A stretch of DNA of 61,040 nt, from assembly GCF_000188295.1 (NCBI RefSeq), contig NZ_GL831112.1, forward strand, positions 1,655,200-1,716,239. Direction: 5' to 3'. The stretch comes from Streptococcus vestibularis ATCC 49124 (GTDB taxonomy: Bacteria; Bacillota; Bacilli; Lactobacillales; Streptococcaceae). Every line of letters begins with the position of its first letter. Position 1 is the stretch's first letter. Positions 41,436 through 52,940 of the stretch are shown here, piece after piece. The notes beneath the pieces are model-generated. The model saw only the letters and a list, made by a program, of their open reading frames with translations. It was not told where the DNA came from and ran no database searches. The translations under genes were made by a program, and so were the position numbers.

Positions 41436-42854
41436 TTACCCAACTGATCCTTCCATTTCATAACTAATCAAGCGGTTAAGCTCAACAGCATATTCCATTG
41501 GAAGTTCTTTGGTAAATGGTTCCACAAATCCCATGACAATCATTTCAGTTGCTTCTTGTTCTGAAAGTCCACGGCTCATGAGGTAGTAGAGCTGTTCTTC
41601 AGAAATCTTAGAAACTTTAGCTTCGTGTTCAAGCGCAACTTGTGAATTGTGGATTTCGTTGAATGGGATAGTATCTGATTTAGACAAATCATCCATCAAG
41701 ATGGTGTCACATTCAATGTGAGATACCGATTTCTTAGAATCTTTGTTGAAGGTTACTTGTCCACGATAGTCAACCTTACCACCATTACGAGCGATTGATT
41801 TAGAAACAATAGATGATGATGTATGCGGTGCATTGTGAATCATCTTAGCCCCTGTATCTTGGTGTTGACCAGCATTAGCAAAGGCAATTGACAGCATGGT
41901 ACCACGTGCACCTTCTCCATCAAGGTAAACAGATGGATACTTCATAGTTACTTCGGCTCCAAGGTTACCATCAATCCACTCAACAGTCGCATTTTTCTTA
42001 GCCGTAGCACGTTTAGTTACCAAGTTGTAGACGCTATCTGACCAGTTTTGGATAGTTGAGTAGCGCATGTAGGCACCATCAAGTGCAAAGATTTCAACGA
42101 TAGCCGCATGAAGGCTGGCAGTTGTGTAAGTTGGCGCTGTACATCCTTCAACATAGTGAACGCTGGCACCTTCATCAACGATGATAAGAGTACGTTCAAA
42201 CTGAGCAGTTGCTTCGTTATTGATACGGAAGTAGGTTTGAAGCGGAATATCTACCTTAACGCCTTTAGGTACATAGATAAAGGTACCACCTGACCAGAAG
42301 GCTGAGTTAAGGGCCGCAAATTTATTATCTGTTGGCGGAACCAGTTTTGAGAAGTACTTCTTGAAGAGTTCTGGATGCTCTTTAAGGGCTGAGTCTGTAT
42401 CTGTAAAGATGATCCCCAACTTGTCATACTCTTCTTTCATGTTGTGGTAAACCACTTCTGATTCATACTGAGCTGAGGCTCCAGCAAGATAAGCACGCTC
42501 TGCTTCTGGGATACCAATACGTTCAAAAGTTTCCTTGATTTTCTCAGGAACATCTTCCCAGTCACGAGCAGGTTTGTCTGATGCCTTTTGGAAATAAGTC
42601 AGGTCATCAAAGTTAATACCAGAAAGGTCTGGCCCCCACTCTTGCATAGCCATTTTGTTAAAGGTTTCCAATGATTTCAAGCGGAATTCAAGCATCCACT
42701 CAGGCTCCCCTTTTTCAGCAGACATGGCACGGACCACGTCTTCACTGATTCCTTTTCCTGTTGAAAAGACTGGTGTCACATCATCATGGAAACCGTATTT
42801 ATATTCCCCAAGATCAATGGGTTTTGGTTCTACTTTTTCATTTGTTTCAGTCAT
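41436..42854 (-). CDS. sufB: Fe-S scaffold protein SufB
   Basis: Protein of 472 aa of the SufB/SufD family, part of the SufBCD complex that assembles iron-sulfur clusters. Typical segments are [20 protein letters not shown] and [20 protein letters not shown]. The ATG at 42852-42854 follows AAAGGA, with 17 codons of the longest frame rejected. It is the last gene of sufCDSUB. Confidence 0.96.
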   Translation of the reverse strand: MTETNEKVEPKPIDLGEYKYGFHDDVTPVFSTGKGISEDVVRAMSAEKGEPEWMLEFRLKSLETFNKMAMQEWGPDLSGINFDDLTYFQKASDKPARDWEDVPEKIKETFERIGIPEAERAYLAGASAQYESEVVYHNMKEEYDKLGIIFTDTDSALKEHPELFKKYFSKLVPPTDNKFAALNSAFWSGGTFIYVPKGVKVDIPLQTYFRINNEATAQFERTLIIVDEGASVHYVEGCTAPTYTTASLHAAIVEIFALDGAYMRYSTIQNWSDSVYNLVTKRATAKKNATVEWIDGNLGAEVTMKYPSVYLDGEGARGTMLSIAFANAGQHQDTGAKMIHNAPHTSSSIVSKSIARNGGKVDYRGQVTFNKDSKKSVSHIECDTILMDDLSKSDTIPFNEIHNSQVALEHEAKVSKISEEQLYYLMSRGLSEQEATEMIVMGFVEPFTKELPMEYAVELNRLISYEMEGSVG

Positions 42855-42929
42855 AGTATTTTCCTTTATTAAAGGTTTGATTTGTTTTCCTTTTTGCTTG
42901 GGCAAGGAGACTGACTGCCCCTTGACTTC

Positions 42930-44589
<1,660 letters not shown>

Positions 44590-44633
44590 CTATCTAGATA
44601 TATCATAGGTTAGACTATCTGCGTCGATAGTTC

Positions 44634-45896
44634 CTAACGTTTGTTTAGTTTTGTATCAGTTACAGAAATCATCTCATCACGCACTTCCTTAACTGGGATT
44701 TCAGTGATAACTGCTCCCAAGAAACCGCGAATAACCAAGCGTTCTGCAGTGTCTTGATCAAGTCCACGACTCATAAGGTAGTACATATCCTCTGGATCCA
44801 CCTGACCGATTGAAGCAGCGTGTCCTGCTGTAACTTCATTTTCATCAATCAAAAGGATTGGGTTCGCATCTGAACGGGCTTTATCAGAAAGCATAAGCAC
44901 ACGGCTTTCTTGTTGTGCATCAGCACCCTTAGCACCTTTGACAATGTGACCAATACCATTGAAGGTCAAAGTACCGCGTTCCAAAATAACACCATGTTGT
45001 AGGATATGTCCCACAGAGTTGTTACCATAGTTAGTCACACGAGTATCAATCCCTTGCACCTGACGACCTGATGATAGACCAATAACTTTAAGGTTGGCAT
45101 GACTTCCATTGCCAATCAAGTCGCTATCAAAGTCAGCAATAACATTGCCCTCGTTCATGATGCCGAGAGCCCAGTCAATGCTTGCATCACGACCAATACG
45201 GCCACGACGACTAATATAAGTTGTGACATTTTCACCCAAACGGTCAATAGCCGCAAACTTAACTTGTGCACCATCTTGAGCAATAACTTCCACAGAAATG
45301 TTGGCACTAGCTTTTTCAGTAGCCTCACCTAGCGTTTCAAAACGCTCAAGGTAAGTCAATTTACTGTTTTTACCAGCTACAATCAAAACGTGCTTGTTAA
45401 ATGGCACATTTGAAGTTCCATCTTGGTAAAAATAACTTTCAACTGGCAAGTCAATTTCAACATTATCTGGTACATAAAGAACCGCTGCACTATTGAAATA
45501 GGCATAGTTATAAGCTGCTAATTTATCCTCATCGTAGGCTACAGCCTTACCAAAGAAGGATTCAACGACTTCTGGGATTTCTTCAAGAGCAGTCGTAAGG
45601 TCTGTGAAGACCACACCTTGGCTAATCAAGTCAGCTGGCAATTGTTCAAGGACAGTATTTGTTCCTACTTGGACCAATTTAGGGTTGTTTCCAAGCGCTG
45701 TAAAGTCAGGCACGTTTGCTGATGATTCATTTTCAGCAATCGTTCCATTGCCTAGGTTCCAACGATGGAATTTAACACGCTCAATTTTCGGAAGAGCCAA
45801 GCTGTCAAGCTTATCAAAAGCTGCTTGACGAAGGTCTTGCAACCAGAGTGGCTCTGCTTTTGCTTGTGAAAAAGCGATGATAGATTCTTTTGACAT
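44634..45896 (-). CDS. sufD: Fe-S assembly protein SufD
   Basis: Protein of 420 aa, paralogue of SufB, with the shared C-terminal block [19 protein letters not shown]. It forms the SufBCD complex. It follows sufC by about 36 bases. Confidence 0.95.
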   Translation of the reverse strand: MSKESIIAFSQAKAEPLWLQDLRQAAFDKLDSLALPKIERVKFHRWNLGNGTIAENESSANVPDFTALGNNPKLVQVGTNTVLEQLPADLISQGVVFTDLTTALEEIPEVVESFFGKAVAYDEDKLAAYNYAYFNSAAVLYVPDNVEIDLPVESYFYQDGTSNVPFNKHVLIVAGKNSKLTYLERFETLGEATEKASANISVEVIAQDGAQVKFAAIDRLGENVTTYISRRGRIGRDASIDWALGIMNEGNVIADFDSDLIGNGSHANLKVIGLSSGRQVQGIDTRVTNYGNNSVGHILQHGVILERGTLTFNGIGHIVKGAKGADAQQESRVLMLSDKARSDANPILLIDENEVTAGHAASIGQVDPEDMYYLMSRGLDQDTAERLVIRGFLGAVITEIPVKEVRDEMISVTDTKLNKR

Positions 45897-45932
45897 AGGT
45901 TACTCCTTTTCTAGTTATTTCGAGTAACAGAC

Positions 45933-46703
45933 TTACGCTTCTTCGTGGTACTCGTAACCGAGCTCTTCAGCGATTTTCGCATAACCTTCTTGCTCAAGAC
46001 GAGCAGCCAATTCAGGACCACCTGAAAGAACCACTTTACCTTCCATCATTACGTGTACAACATCTGGAGTGATGTAGTTCAAGAGACGTTGATAGTGAGT
46101 GATAATCATAGCACCAAAGCCTTCACCACGCATAGCGTTAACCCCTTTTGAAACCACTTTAAGAGCATCAATATCAAGACCTGAGTCAATCTCGTCAAGA
46201 AGAGCAAACTTAGGTTCCAACATAAGCAACTGAAGAATTTCGTTACGTTTCTTCTCACCACCTGAGAAACCTTCGTTAAGGTAACGCTCAGCCATTTCTT
46301 CACGCATACCAAGTAATTCCATCTTTTCATCCAATTTAGTGATGAAATCAAGGACAGAAATCTTTTCGTCATCTTCTTTACCAGCATTCATAGCCGCACG
46401 GATAAACTCAGCATTTGTAATCCCTGGGATTTCAGCTGGATATTGCATAGCAAGGAAAAGACCTAGGCGTGCACGTTCATCAACTTCCAAGTCAAGGATA
46501 CTTTCACCATCAAAAAGGATGTCCCCTTCTGTGATTTCATAATTTGGGTTACCCATGATAGCAGCCGAAAGGGTAGATTTACCAGTTCCGTTAGGACCCA
46601 TAATAGCAGCAATCTCACCAGTTTTAAGAGTCAAATTAAGACCCTTCAAGATTTCTTTATCTTCAACAGAAACATGAAGATTTTTGATTTCAAGTACAGA
46701 CAT
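45933..46703 (-). CDS. sufC: Fe-S assembly ATPase SufC
   Basis: ABC-type ATPase of 256 aa with Walker A GPNGTGKST, signature FSGGEKKRNEIL and Walker B ALLDEIDSGLD. It energises SufBD. The ATG at 46701-46703 follows AAGGAG; ten upstream codons of the frame are rejected. First gene of the operon. Confidence 0.97.
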   Translation of the reverse strand: MSVLEIKNLHVSVEDKEILKGLNLTLKTGEIAAIMGPNGTGKSTLSAAIMGNPNYEITEGDILFDGESILDLEVDERARLGLFLAMQYPAEIPGITNAEFIRAAMNAGKEDDEKISVLDFITKLDEKMELLGMREEMAERYLNEGFSGGEKKRNEILQLLMLEPKFALLDEIDSGLDIDALKVVSKGVNAMRGEGFGAMIITHYQRLLNYITPDVVHVMMEGKVVLSGGPELAARLEQEGYAKIAEELGYEYHEEA

Positions 46704-46827
46704 TGTATACTCCTTTTTCCATATATACAGCAAGCAGGTGCTCGCTAATTTGCATTATTTTTTTGAAAATAGTCTTGCTATTTTCTGGAAAATAAAAAGA
46801 GAACTTCCATTTTCCTTAATTAGAATC

Positions 46828-46836
46828 ATTATAACA
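46828..46836 (-). promoter_or_regulatory. suf operon promoter, extended -10
   Basis: On the minus strand TGTTATAAT (TATAAT at 46828-46833) directly continues the T-run of the rgpG terminator: the 14 bases TTTTTTGTTATAAT are identical to those before nusG. Confidence 0.65.
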
Positions 46837-46858
46837 AAAAAGCCATTGCTTGGCTTTT
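46836..46858 (-). terminator. rgpG terminator
   Basis: AAAAGCCA and TGGCTTTT with a five-base loop, followed on the minus strand by TTG. Confidence 0.75.
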
Positions 46859-46865
46859 CAAATGT

Positions 46866-48023
46866 TTATTTTTTTCGACCTTGCTTCCATTTCAACATGA
46901 TTGCTTGGCGATAATCACTATTCCCGATAAATTTTAGGAAATTGAAGAGAGGTGTTCGACCAACGCCCCAAATCTCAAGCCCTTCAATCAGAATTTCCAT
47001 TCCCAAAATCAAACTCAGAAGTAAGAGAATACCACCGAGACGACTGGAAACATTTAATAAGAGGGCAATCAATGAAAAGAGGATAGCGATGGCATAAACC
47101 ACCAGAACTGCTCCTCGATGAGTGAACCCCATAGCTAAAAGACGATGATGCAAATGCATCTTATCAGCTTCCATAGCTGAGCGCCCTGACAACTTACGGC
47201 GGACAATAGCCACCACTGTGTCAACAATAGGCACTCCAAGGATAATAACAGGTGACAAAATAGCCACTGCTGTCGCATTTTTCAACCCTTGTAATGACAA
47301 GACACCAATCATAAAGCCAATAAAGAGCGCCCCTGTATCACCTAGATAGATAATCGCTGGATGATAATTGTAAGGGAAAAATCCCATAATGGCAGCCACT
47401 AAGACAAAGATGGTCATGGTCAAAAAAATATCAGTATCATAGAGGAAGAAATAAGAAATCACCCCCATAGTCATCAGGGAAATGATAGAAACTCCTCCAA
47501 CCAATCCATCCAAACCATCAATCAGATTAATGGCATTGGTGATAGCCGCAATCCATAACACTGTTAGAATCAAGGTCAAGACTGGTCCAAACTGAATCAT
47601 GGGCCCGCCAAAAGGTATCTTAAAGCTATCAAATCGAAAATCCGTAAAAGCCCAAACAATGACAGCTCCCATAACAATACCGAGCATCTTAGGCAAAGGT
47701 TTTAATTCAAAGATATCATCAATGAAACCTGTCAATGCCACAATAGCACCACCCACAACAACCGGTAGGATGTATCTTAAATAAGAAATATGCCAGACAT
47801 CCTTCTGAATAATCATAGGCATAAATACCAAGGTCGCCAGTACAAAGGCCAAGAAAATAGCTAGACCACCAGCACTCGGCATTGGCTTTTTATTGATACG
47901 TCTTGCATTTGGATGATCAACCGCTCCGACTCGAAAGGCCAAAGAGCGCACCAGTGGAGTTCCCACAATGGCAATCAAAAATGTCCCAATCAAGACAAAG
48001 ATATAATTAATGGTCCAAGGCAT
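46866..48023 (-). CDS. rgpG: undecaprenyl-phosphate glycosyl-1-phosphate transferase
   Basis: MraY/WecA/TagO-type membrane enzyme of 385 aa with about 11 helices. Motifs are GFIDDIFELKPLPK, NLIDGLDGLVGG, GDTGALFIGFM and the LHHRLL loop. It loads the first sugar phosphate (usually GlcNAc-1-P) on undecaprenyl phosphate to start a rhamnose-containing wall polysaccharide. The gene lies three bases after mecA with its ribosome site inside the end of mecA; mecA-rgpG is a conserved streptococcal pair. Confidence 0.9.
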   Translation of the reverse strand: MPWTINYIFVLIGTFLIAIVGTPLVRSLAFRVGAVDHPNARRINKKPMPSAGGLAIFLAFVLATLVFMPMIIQKDVWHISYLRYILPVVVGGAIVALTGFIDDIFELKPLPKMLGIVMGAVIVWAFTDFRFDSFKIPFGGPMIQFGPVLTLILTVLWIAAITNAINLIDGLDGLVGGVSIISLMTMGVISYFFLYDTDIFLTMTIFVLVAAIMGFFPYNYHPAIIYLGDTGALFIGFMIGVLSLQGLKNATAVAILSPVIILGVPIVDTVVAIVRRKLSGRSAMEADKMHLHHRLLAMGFTHRGAVLVVYAIAILFSLIALLLNVSSRLGGILLLLSLILGMEILIEGLEIWGVGRTPLFNFLKFIGNSDYRQAIMLKWKQGRKK

Positions 48024-48026
48024 GTC

Positions 48027-48776
48027 CTAGCTCCATTTCGTTGCTTGTAATACCGATAAGGCGTCCTCTTCCATCAAGATTGTTGCATGCTCTTGTAGAT
48101 AGGGACGTGTTCGGTCTGCCACATTCGCATATTCAAGAAAACGCGCATACATATTGTTCGCGTAATAGTCAGGCTCATCAGCCAAGTAAAGAAGGATAGT
48201 CATATAGTAGATATCACCAAGTTTATAAAGTTCAGAACCTTCCACTGGCACATCCTTCAAACCTTGCGTAAAGGTTACTACTTGATCAAAGTCAGAGAAA
48301 GCCAAGACATAGTGAGTATAATCTTCACGAATAGTTTCCTCAGCCACTTCCTTAGCCGGCTCTGTCATAGTCTTATCAACCTCTTCCAAGGCCTTTTCAA
48401 TCTCTTCGAGCTTATGGTGAGCTTCAATATCTCCCTTGTCCATAAAGTTACCCTCAAGAGCTTTGAGGAATTCTTCTGGAGAAAGTCCTGAATAGTCATC
48501 CATATCTGACAAATCATTGAAATCAAGGTCTTCCTTAAGGTCTGATTTAGTCACAAAAACATCCACACGATCCTTGCGTGGCGTGACACGGAAGCCCAGC
48601 ATCCCACTATTTTTAAAGTTATCAGGCAAGTCCAACTCATCCATGACAGTATAGAAAAATTCCTCTGTTTTTTCCTGGGGAATCAAGAAATCTTTCAGCT
48701 CCATACCATGTTCTTCAAGATCTTCCATGGTAATCATGATTTTTAGAGTTGTCTCGCTTATTTGTTTCATTTCCAT
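48027..48776 (-). CDS. mecA: ClpC adaptor protein MecA
   Basis: Protein of 249 aa. The N-terminal substrate-binding part starts [20 protein letters not shown], an acidic middle linker follows (about 90-140), and the C-terminal domain binds ClpC ([19 protein letters not shown]). It delivers targets such as competence regulator ComX to ClpCP. The first ATG fits best with GAGG nine bases upstream; an ATG two codons later is possible. A -10 TATAAT lies at 48806-48811. Confidence 0.93.
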   Translation of the reverse strand: MEMKQISETTLKIMITMEDLEEHGMELKDFLIPQEKTEEFFYTVMDELDLPDNFKNSGMLGFRVTPRKDRVDVFVTKSDLKEDLDFNDLSDMDDYSGLSPEEFLKALEGNFMDKGDIEAHHKLEEIEKALEEVDKTMTEPAKEVAEETIREDYTHYVLAFSDFDQVVTFTQGLKDVPVEGSELYKLGDIYYMTILLYLADEPDYYANNMYARFLEYANVADRTRPYLQEHATILMEEDALSVLQATKWS

Positions 48777-48981
48777 ATGTAAAAACCTCGCACGAGTAGT
48801 TATTTCATTATACTAGAAAAGCAAAGAGATAGCAATTTCTGAGCAAGTTTAGGTCTTATTTTAGGAAGCTTTTCTAAAAATTCTCTAATGCTAGCAAAGA
48901 CCTGATTTTTCCTATTTATAGCCGTCATCTATCCTAGAAAGGAGTACAATAAAGGTGAATATATAGTTGGATGTGATGACC

Positions 48982-49325
48982 ATGACTGCCTATAAAAAAG
49001 ATGGATTCGAGCTAGCATTGCTGAAGGGATAACGAGTTTTTTGACGCTCTCTCTACTTGTCAGGGCAACCTCATCACGTAAACAAATCTACCTTTCTTAC
49101 GGGAATAATCGTTGCCATCATTCTGGCAACTGCCCCCATTTACGATGATAACCGTTTGTCACTCACACAACAAACACTCCTTCACTTCTCAATCATGTAC
49201 GTTAGCATCCTTCCAATTCTCTGTTTATCCGGATGGTATCCCTTGCATAATGTCATAGACTTCTTGAAAATCCTAGCGAGTTTCTTAGCTTGCGGACTGG
49301 TCCTTTGGACACTAGCTTATCTTAT
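48982..49325 (+). pseudogene. degenerate DUF3021 membrane protein, cut by IS1182 fragment
   Basis: Pieces of one small membrane protein are spread over all three frames: MTAYKK from the ATG at 48982, then ASIAEGITSFLTLSLLV, then from about 49057 TGIIVAIILATAPIYDDNR and the hallmark LLHFSIMYVSILPI with GWYP. The last helix is lost at about 49315, where the IS fragment begins. DUF3021 proteins usually follow a LytTR regulator; none is here. Confidence 0.6.
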
Positions 49326-50001
49326 CTTTTTTCAAGTTTTGATAGCGTTCGTTCATATACAGTCCCTTTTGAGGGGCTGATTCAGGTTCATCAGCGTAGT
49401 AAACCTTGATTTCCTGTTGAAAGTCTGCCTGTGTTTTCTGATGTTTGATATGGTGAAAACGATAACACCAGCCGTCAGGATGTGTGTAGCTATCCTCCTT
49501 GTCATCATAGTGCCAATTTCCTAAGTTTCTAGCTGACTGTTTATCCCCTCTCTTCTGTTCCTGATCAAACATGGCATACTTAATCAGATACTTCACCTCC
49601 TTTTCATCTAAACGAAGGAGGTTCTCTTCACTTCCATACCCAGCATCTGCGACAACTGTCTTCAATTCATGCGGATAGGTTTCAAGTAAGGGGAGAAGAG
49701 TCTTGGTGTCTGTCGGATTTGAGAAGACATCATAGTGAAGAACAAATTGATTTTCAGTAGCGATTTGAAGATTGTAGCCAGGTTTGAGTTGGCCATTCTT
49801 CATATGGTCTTCTTTCATCCGCATAAAAGTGGCATCTGGATCAGTTTTGGAAAAGCTGTTACGCCCTTCAAATGTCTCCTGATAGCTCTCATATTTTTCA
49901 GCACGTACTGAAAAATCCTCCTTGACTTTACGCAAGACTTTCTTGAGTTTCCGACGGCTGGGTTTTACGTTCATCCTTCCCTTTAAAGGGTGTCTCCTCA
50001 A
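49312..50001 (-). mobile_element. IS1182-family transposase fragment
   Basis: A 229-codon frame encodes only the central DDE part of an IS1182-type transposase: FSKTDPDATFMRMKEDHMKN, GYNLQIATENQFVLHYDVF and VVADAGYGSEEN. The N-terminal domain and the C-terminal end (after MNERYQNLK) are missing, and I find no terminal inverted repeats. It is a dead fragment joining remnants of DUF3021 and DUF1697 genes, so it marks an old insertion followed by deletion. Confidence 0.75.
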
Positions 50002-50408
50002 TGTCTTACCTAGCAGATATCTTGACAGAAGCTGGTTTTCAACAAGTTCGAACTTATATTCAAAGTGAAAATATCATTCTTGAAAGTGACTTAGCCCTAA
50101 AAGAAATACGAGAACAGGTTCATGCTCTAATAAAGGAAAAAATTGGTACTGACTTAAAAATGGTAATCAAGAATAAAAGTGATTTTACAAAAATTGTCCA
50201 AGAAAACCCGTTTGGAGAACACTATCTTTATGACCGTATACACGTAATTTTTTACCAAGAATCTATTCAAAGTCTCCCTTTAGAAAAATTAATTACGGTG
50301 AATAAGAAATTTGTATCGGTAACCATTGTATTTACCCCTATCTCCCTAGAACTACAAAACAAAAGAAACTTAATACCAACTATCTTGAAAAGCTTTTTAA
50401 TATATTAA
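50001..50408 (+). pseudogene. 5'-truncated DUF1697 family gene
   Basis: The frame encodes LTEAGFQQVRTYIQSENIIL, matching the DUF1697 pattern GfxxVxTYixSGN, but the N-terminal LLRGINVG part is missing: the frame starts exactly where the IS1182 fragment ends. The C-terminal part drifts into unrelated residues after about codon 110. Not likely functional. Confidence 0.6.
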
Positions 50409-50476
50409 TGTAGATTTGACTATGCGAAAACTGAATGTAGTAGAAAAATTATTAAGCAAGTAGTATTTGAATTTAG

Positions 50477-50508
50477 AAAAAATCGGAAGAATACTCCTCC
50501 GATTTTAT
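50477..50508 (-). terminator. terminator of the MerR-family gene
   Basis: AAAATCGGA and TCCGATTTT with T-runs on both strands, overlapping the stop codon. Confidence 0.75.
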
Positions 50509-51245
50509 TTTGATTGAGTTTGGACATACTGTGCAATGACATCTGATGTGTACTGGGATGTACCAGGTCCAAACTTGTCAATATTTTCCTTGAACTCTGG
50601 GTTGTAGACGTAGCCTTTACCGATATGTCCGAAGACTTCAATAGAGCAGTCAAATCCATAAGTACGAATGGCTTGCAAGAGCTTGGCAGCTTGCTCTTGG
50701 TTTTCAGTTGCTGTTACTGGCAGACCAGCTTGAAGGTTTTGTGCCAAGGATTGAAAAACTTGGTTAAAGGCAACCGTAGACTCATCTTCACGACCTTTTT
50801 GGCGTTCTAGGGCTTGGTCCATGACTTCTTGACCATATTTTTCTACCGCTTCTTGGTGGTATTTTTGATTGTCTTGGTAACTAAATCCAGTGAATTTTTC
50901 TTCAATAGTCATTTTTCTTTCTCCTTTTTGATCTTGAATGGTTTTTTTCAAGGTGGAAATCAAGGTATCCAGATGTTGCCTTTCTCGAGTCAAACACTCC
51001 AACTGCTTAGTCAAATGAGGCAACAAGTCAGTCCTTTCTTCCTTTAATAGCTCTGCTATTTTTTCTAAAGAAAAGCCTAGATATTTATAGTAAAGAATGA
51101 CCTGAAGGCGTTCCAAATCCTCTTTACTATAGGTTCGATAGCCGTTCTCTGACTTTAAAGGGATCAGGAGTCCTATCTTATCGTAGTGGTGCAGGGTCTT
51201 GACAGAGACACCTGAAAGCTGCGCAGCTTCTTTGATATGGTACAT
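50505..51245 (-). CDS. MerR-family regulator with TipAS drug-binding domain
   Basis: Protein of 246 aa. The MerR winged helix is at residues 1-70 (IKEAAQLSGVSVKTLHHYDK, GYRTYSKEDLERLQ), then a coiled linker (75-110) and a C-terminal TipAS domain (about 120-240) that captures thiopeptide-like antibiotics in TipA, Mta and related proteins. The ATG follows AAGGAGG. The promoter has the stretched 19-base spacer of MerR targets, so it probably activates itself in response to a drug. Confidence 0.9.
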   Translation of the reverse strand: MYHIKEAAQLSGVSVKTLHHYDKIGLLIPLKSENGYRTYSKEDLERLQVILYYKYLGFSLEKIAELLKEERTDLLPHLTKQLECLTRERQHLDTLISTLKKTIQDQKGERKMTIEEKFTGFSYQDNQKYHQEAVEKYGQEVMDQALERQKGREDESTVAFNQVFQSLAQNLQAGLPVTATENQEQAAKLLQAIRTYGFDCSIEVFGHIGKGYVYNPEFKENIDKFGPGTSQYTSDVIAQYVQTQSK

Positions 51246-51265
51246 GATTTCCTCCTTACAAGGAT

Positions 51266-51296
51266 AGTATAAACCCTCCCCTTAGGTTAGAGTCAA
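51266..51296 (-). promoter_or_regulatory. MerR-type promoter/operator with 19-bp spacer
   Basis: TTGACT (51291-51296) and TATACT (51266-51271) are separated by 19 bases containing CTAACCT and AGGGTT, the dyad found at TipA/Mta-like sites. Confidence 0.8.
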
Positions 51297-51496
51297 GTTT
51301 TTTTGCGAAAAAATTTTAACTTTTTGGCAAAGGTGTGAAAACTTGAAAATGGTTTTCTTGACAGACCTCAGAAAACATGATGGGATAGTCAAGTCTAGCA
51401 ATCAAACAGAAGGCTCATAAAGAGCCATTGAGAGAAGGCTATTTGACAACTCAAGCAGCCTTTTCTTATTCTAAAAAAGGAGATTGGAGTTTAACT

Positions 51497-51784
51497 ATGT
51501 CAAAAAAATCGCAATGGGGCTCGAAACTTGGCTTTATTCTAGCATCTGCTGGCTCAGCCATCGGGCTTGGTGCCGTTTGGAAGTTTCCCTACATGACTGC
51601 TGCCAACGGTGGGGGAGATTTTTTACTGGTCTTTCTCATTTCCACTATTGTATCCAAGACGCAAGCAAGTTTAACGAGACCTTGCTTGTTTTTATTTAAC
51701 AAAGGCGCTATTTTCTCAAACTGCCATCCTCCTTTCAAAATACTATTTAGACCGTTTTTGACAAAGATTTTTAAAGTGTTATAA
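51497..51784 (+). pseudogene. N-terminal fragment of an NSS-family sodium symporter
   Basis: From the ATG at 51497 (GGAG seven bases before) the frame encodes [20 protein letters not shown], then [20 protein letters not shown] and part of the second helix, the classic start of a neurotransmitter:sodium symporter of about 450 aa. Similarity stops near 51655; the following residues are unrelated and a terminator lies there. Upstream are a GGCTC/GAGCC hairpin and a terminator-like AAGGCT/AGCCTT pair that may have regulated the intact gene. Confidence 0.7.
51662..51697 (+). terminator. terminator after the NSS fragment
   Basis: CAAGCAAG (51662-51669) pairs with CTTGCTTG (51681-51688), followed by TTTTTATTT. 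Confidence 0.75.
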
Positions 51785-51814
51785 TATGAATGAATAGAAA
51801 TTTTAATTCATTCA
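51758..51814 (+). promoter_or_regulatory. tetR promoter and operator
   Basis: TTGACA (51758-51763), 16 bases, TATAAT (51780-51785, preceded by TGT). Immediately after it TGAATGAAT (51787-51795) and ATTCATTCA (51806-51814) form a perfect inverted repeat: an autoregulatory operator. Confidence 0.8.
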
Positions 51815-51829
51815 CAAAAGGAGAAGGTC

Positions 51830-52396
51830 ATGGACAAAAAAGCTGAATTATTGGCTGAGGCTAGGCAGGTGTTTGCTGAGAAGGGCTATAAAAAGACGAA
51901 TATTTCAGATATTACCAAGCGTGTCGTCATGGCCGTTGGCTCCTTTTATAAGTATTATGAGTCCAAGGAAGCTATTTTTTTAGAGGTTTATGTAGCGGAG
52001 AATAACCGCATACGTGAGGAAACCATGCAGCGTGTAGATTGGCAAGGTGAACCTGAGGCAGTCGTTGAACAGCTTTTTGCAGTCACTTTTGAGTTGATTT
52101 CGCCTAATAAAATTTTGGCTGAGTGGAGCAAACCGGGGATTTCTCAGATCTTGCACGACTACTATAATCAGGATGCTGGTCGCGCGGCCAATGCTTTTCA
52201 TCAGTTTCTGATTCAGACTTTCAGCCAGCGCTTGCAGGAGAAGGGCTTTTCACAGGAGGAAGTCGCCCAAATCATGAAGGCTTACGATTTGATATACTAC
52301 ATTGACATGCATGTTACAGAGCAGGATTTTCCAGGCTATTTTGAGAGTATCGAGACCTTGGTGAAATATTTTTTAAAGGGAATTTTTTCAAAATAA
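51830..52396 (+). CDS. TetR-family regulator
   Basis: Protein of 188 aa. The helix-turn-helix is at about residues 8-48 (AEARQVFAEKGYKKTNISDI, then GSFYKYYESKEAIFLEVY); the all-helical ligand domain fills the rest. The ATG follows AAGGAGAAGG. Palindromes with TGAATGAA-type half-sites lie at its own promoter and again just downstream (52423-52454), so it likely controlled itself and a neighbouring gene that is now lost. Ligand unknown. Confidence 0.88.
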   Translation: MDKKAELLAEARQVFAEKGYKKTNISDITKRVVMAVGSFYKYYESKEAIFLEVYVAENNRIREETMQRVDWQGEPEAVVEQLFAVTFELISPNKILAEWSKPGISQILHDYYNQDAGRAANAFHQFLIQTFSQRLQEKGFSQEEVAQIMKAYDLIYYIDMHVTEQDFPGYFESIETLVKYFLKGIFSK

Positions 52397-52422
52397 TAAA
52401 AGTTCCTTTTCTTGAAGATTTG

Positions 52423-52454
52423 TATGAATGAACTATTTTAAATATTCATTCATA
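52423..52454. promoter_or_regulatory. second TetR-type operator
   Basis: TATGAATGAA (52423-52432) and TTCATTCATA (52445-52454) match the operator upstream of the tetR gene. A looser copy, TGAAT-CATGC-ATTCA, lies near 52544-52558. Between and after them are only tiny frames with ribosome sites (10 and 14 codons), which look like the start of deleted genes. Confidence 0.7.
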
Positions 52455-52604
52455 TTAAAAAAAGGTGATTGATATGTCAGACACTTTAAAAATAGAAGGG
52501 AGATGAATCCGATTAAACAAGAAAAAAGTAATTCTTTTTTTAAATGAATCATGCATTCAGAATAGGAAGTGAGGAAAATAATGAGCAAACAAGGAGGATA
52601 TACG

Positions 52605-52931
52605 ATGAGTGGGATGACTATTTTGGGTATCTGTATGATAGTAATAGGTATTTTGATTGTTTCCTATGGTGGAGTGACGGTTGGTTTTAGTTTTAGTTTG
52701 GACTTTCAGAGCTTTTTATTGGGTGGGTTGATTGTTGCCCTTCTTGGGATGGCTTTGATTCCAGATTTTCCGCTTGCTTATAAAGTAGGTGGCTTGGCTT
52801 TAGTAAGCTTATTATCTATTGTCTATATTCATAGTATGCCAAATGATTTTGAGTTTATGATGAAACTTATTGCGGATGTAGTAATCTTAGGGCTTTCAAC
52901 TTGGATTATGATGTTGTTTTTGAGAAAGTAG
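52605..52931 (+). CDS. unrecognised small membrane protein
   Basis: Protein of 108 aa with four hydrophobic segments (about 4-22, 25-46, 52-72, 82-104), starting MSGMTILGICMIVIG and ending WIMMLFLRK. The ATG at 52605 follows a perfect AAGGAGG at seven bases; an upstream in-frame ATG at 52581 also has GAGG and would add eight residues. I do not recognise the family. It precedes a broken nrdI-like gene by nine bases. Confidence 0.7.
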   Translation: MSGMTILGICMIVIGILIVSYGGVTVGFSFSLDFQSFLLGGLIVALLGMALIPDFPLAYKVGGLALVSLLSIVYIHSMPNDFEFMMKLIADVVILGLSTWIMMLFLRK

Positions 52932-52940
52932 GAGAAAGAT

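Noticed and set aside
48777..48981. Gene between mecA and the DUF3021 remnant
   Set aside because: Only the mecA promoter and AT-rich sequence with stray ribosome-site-like words; no supported frame.
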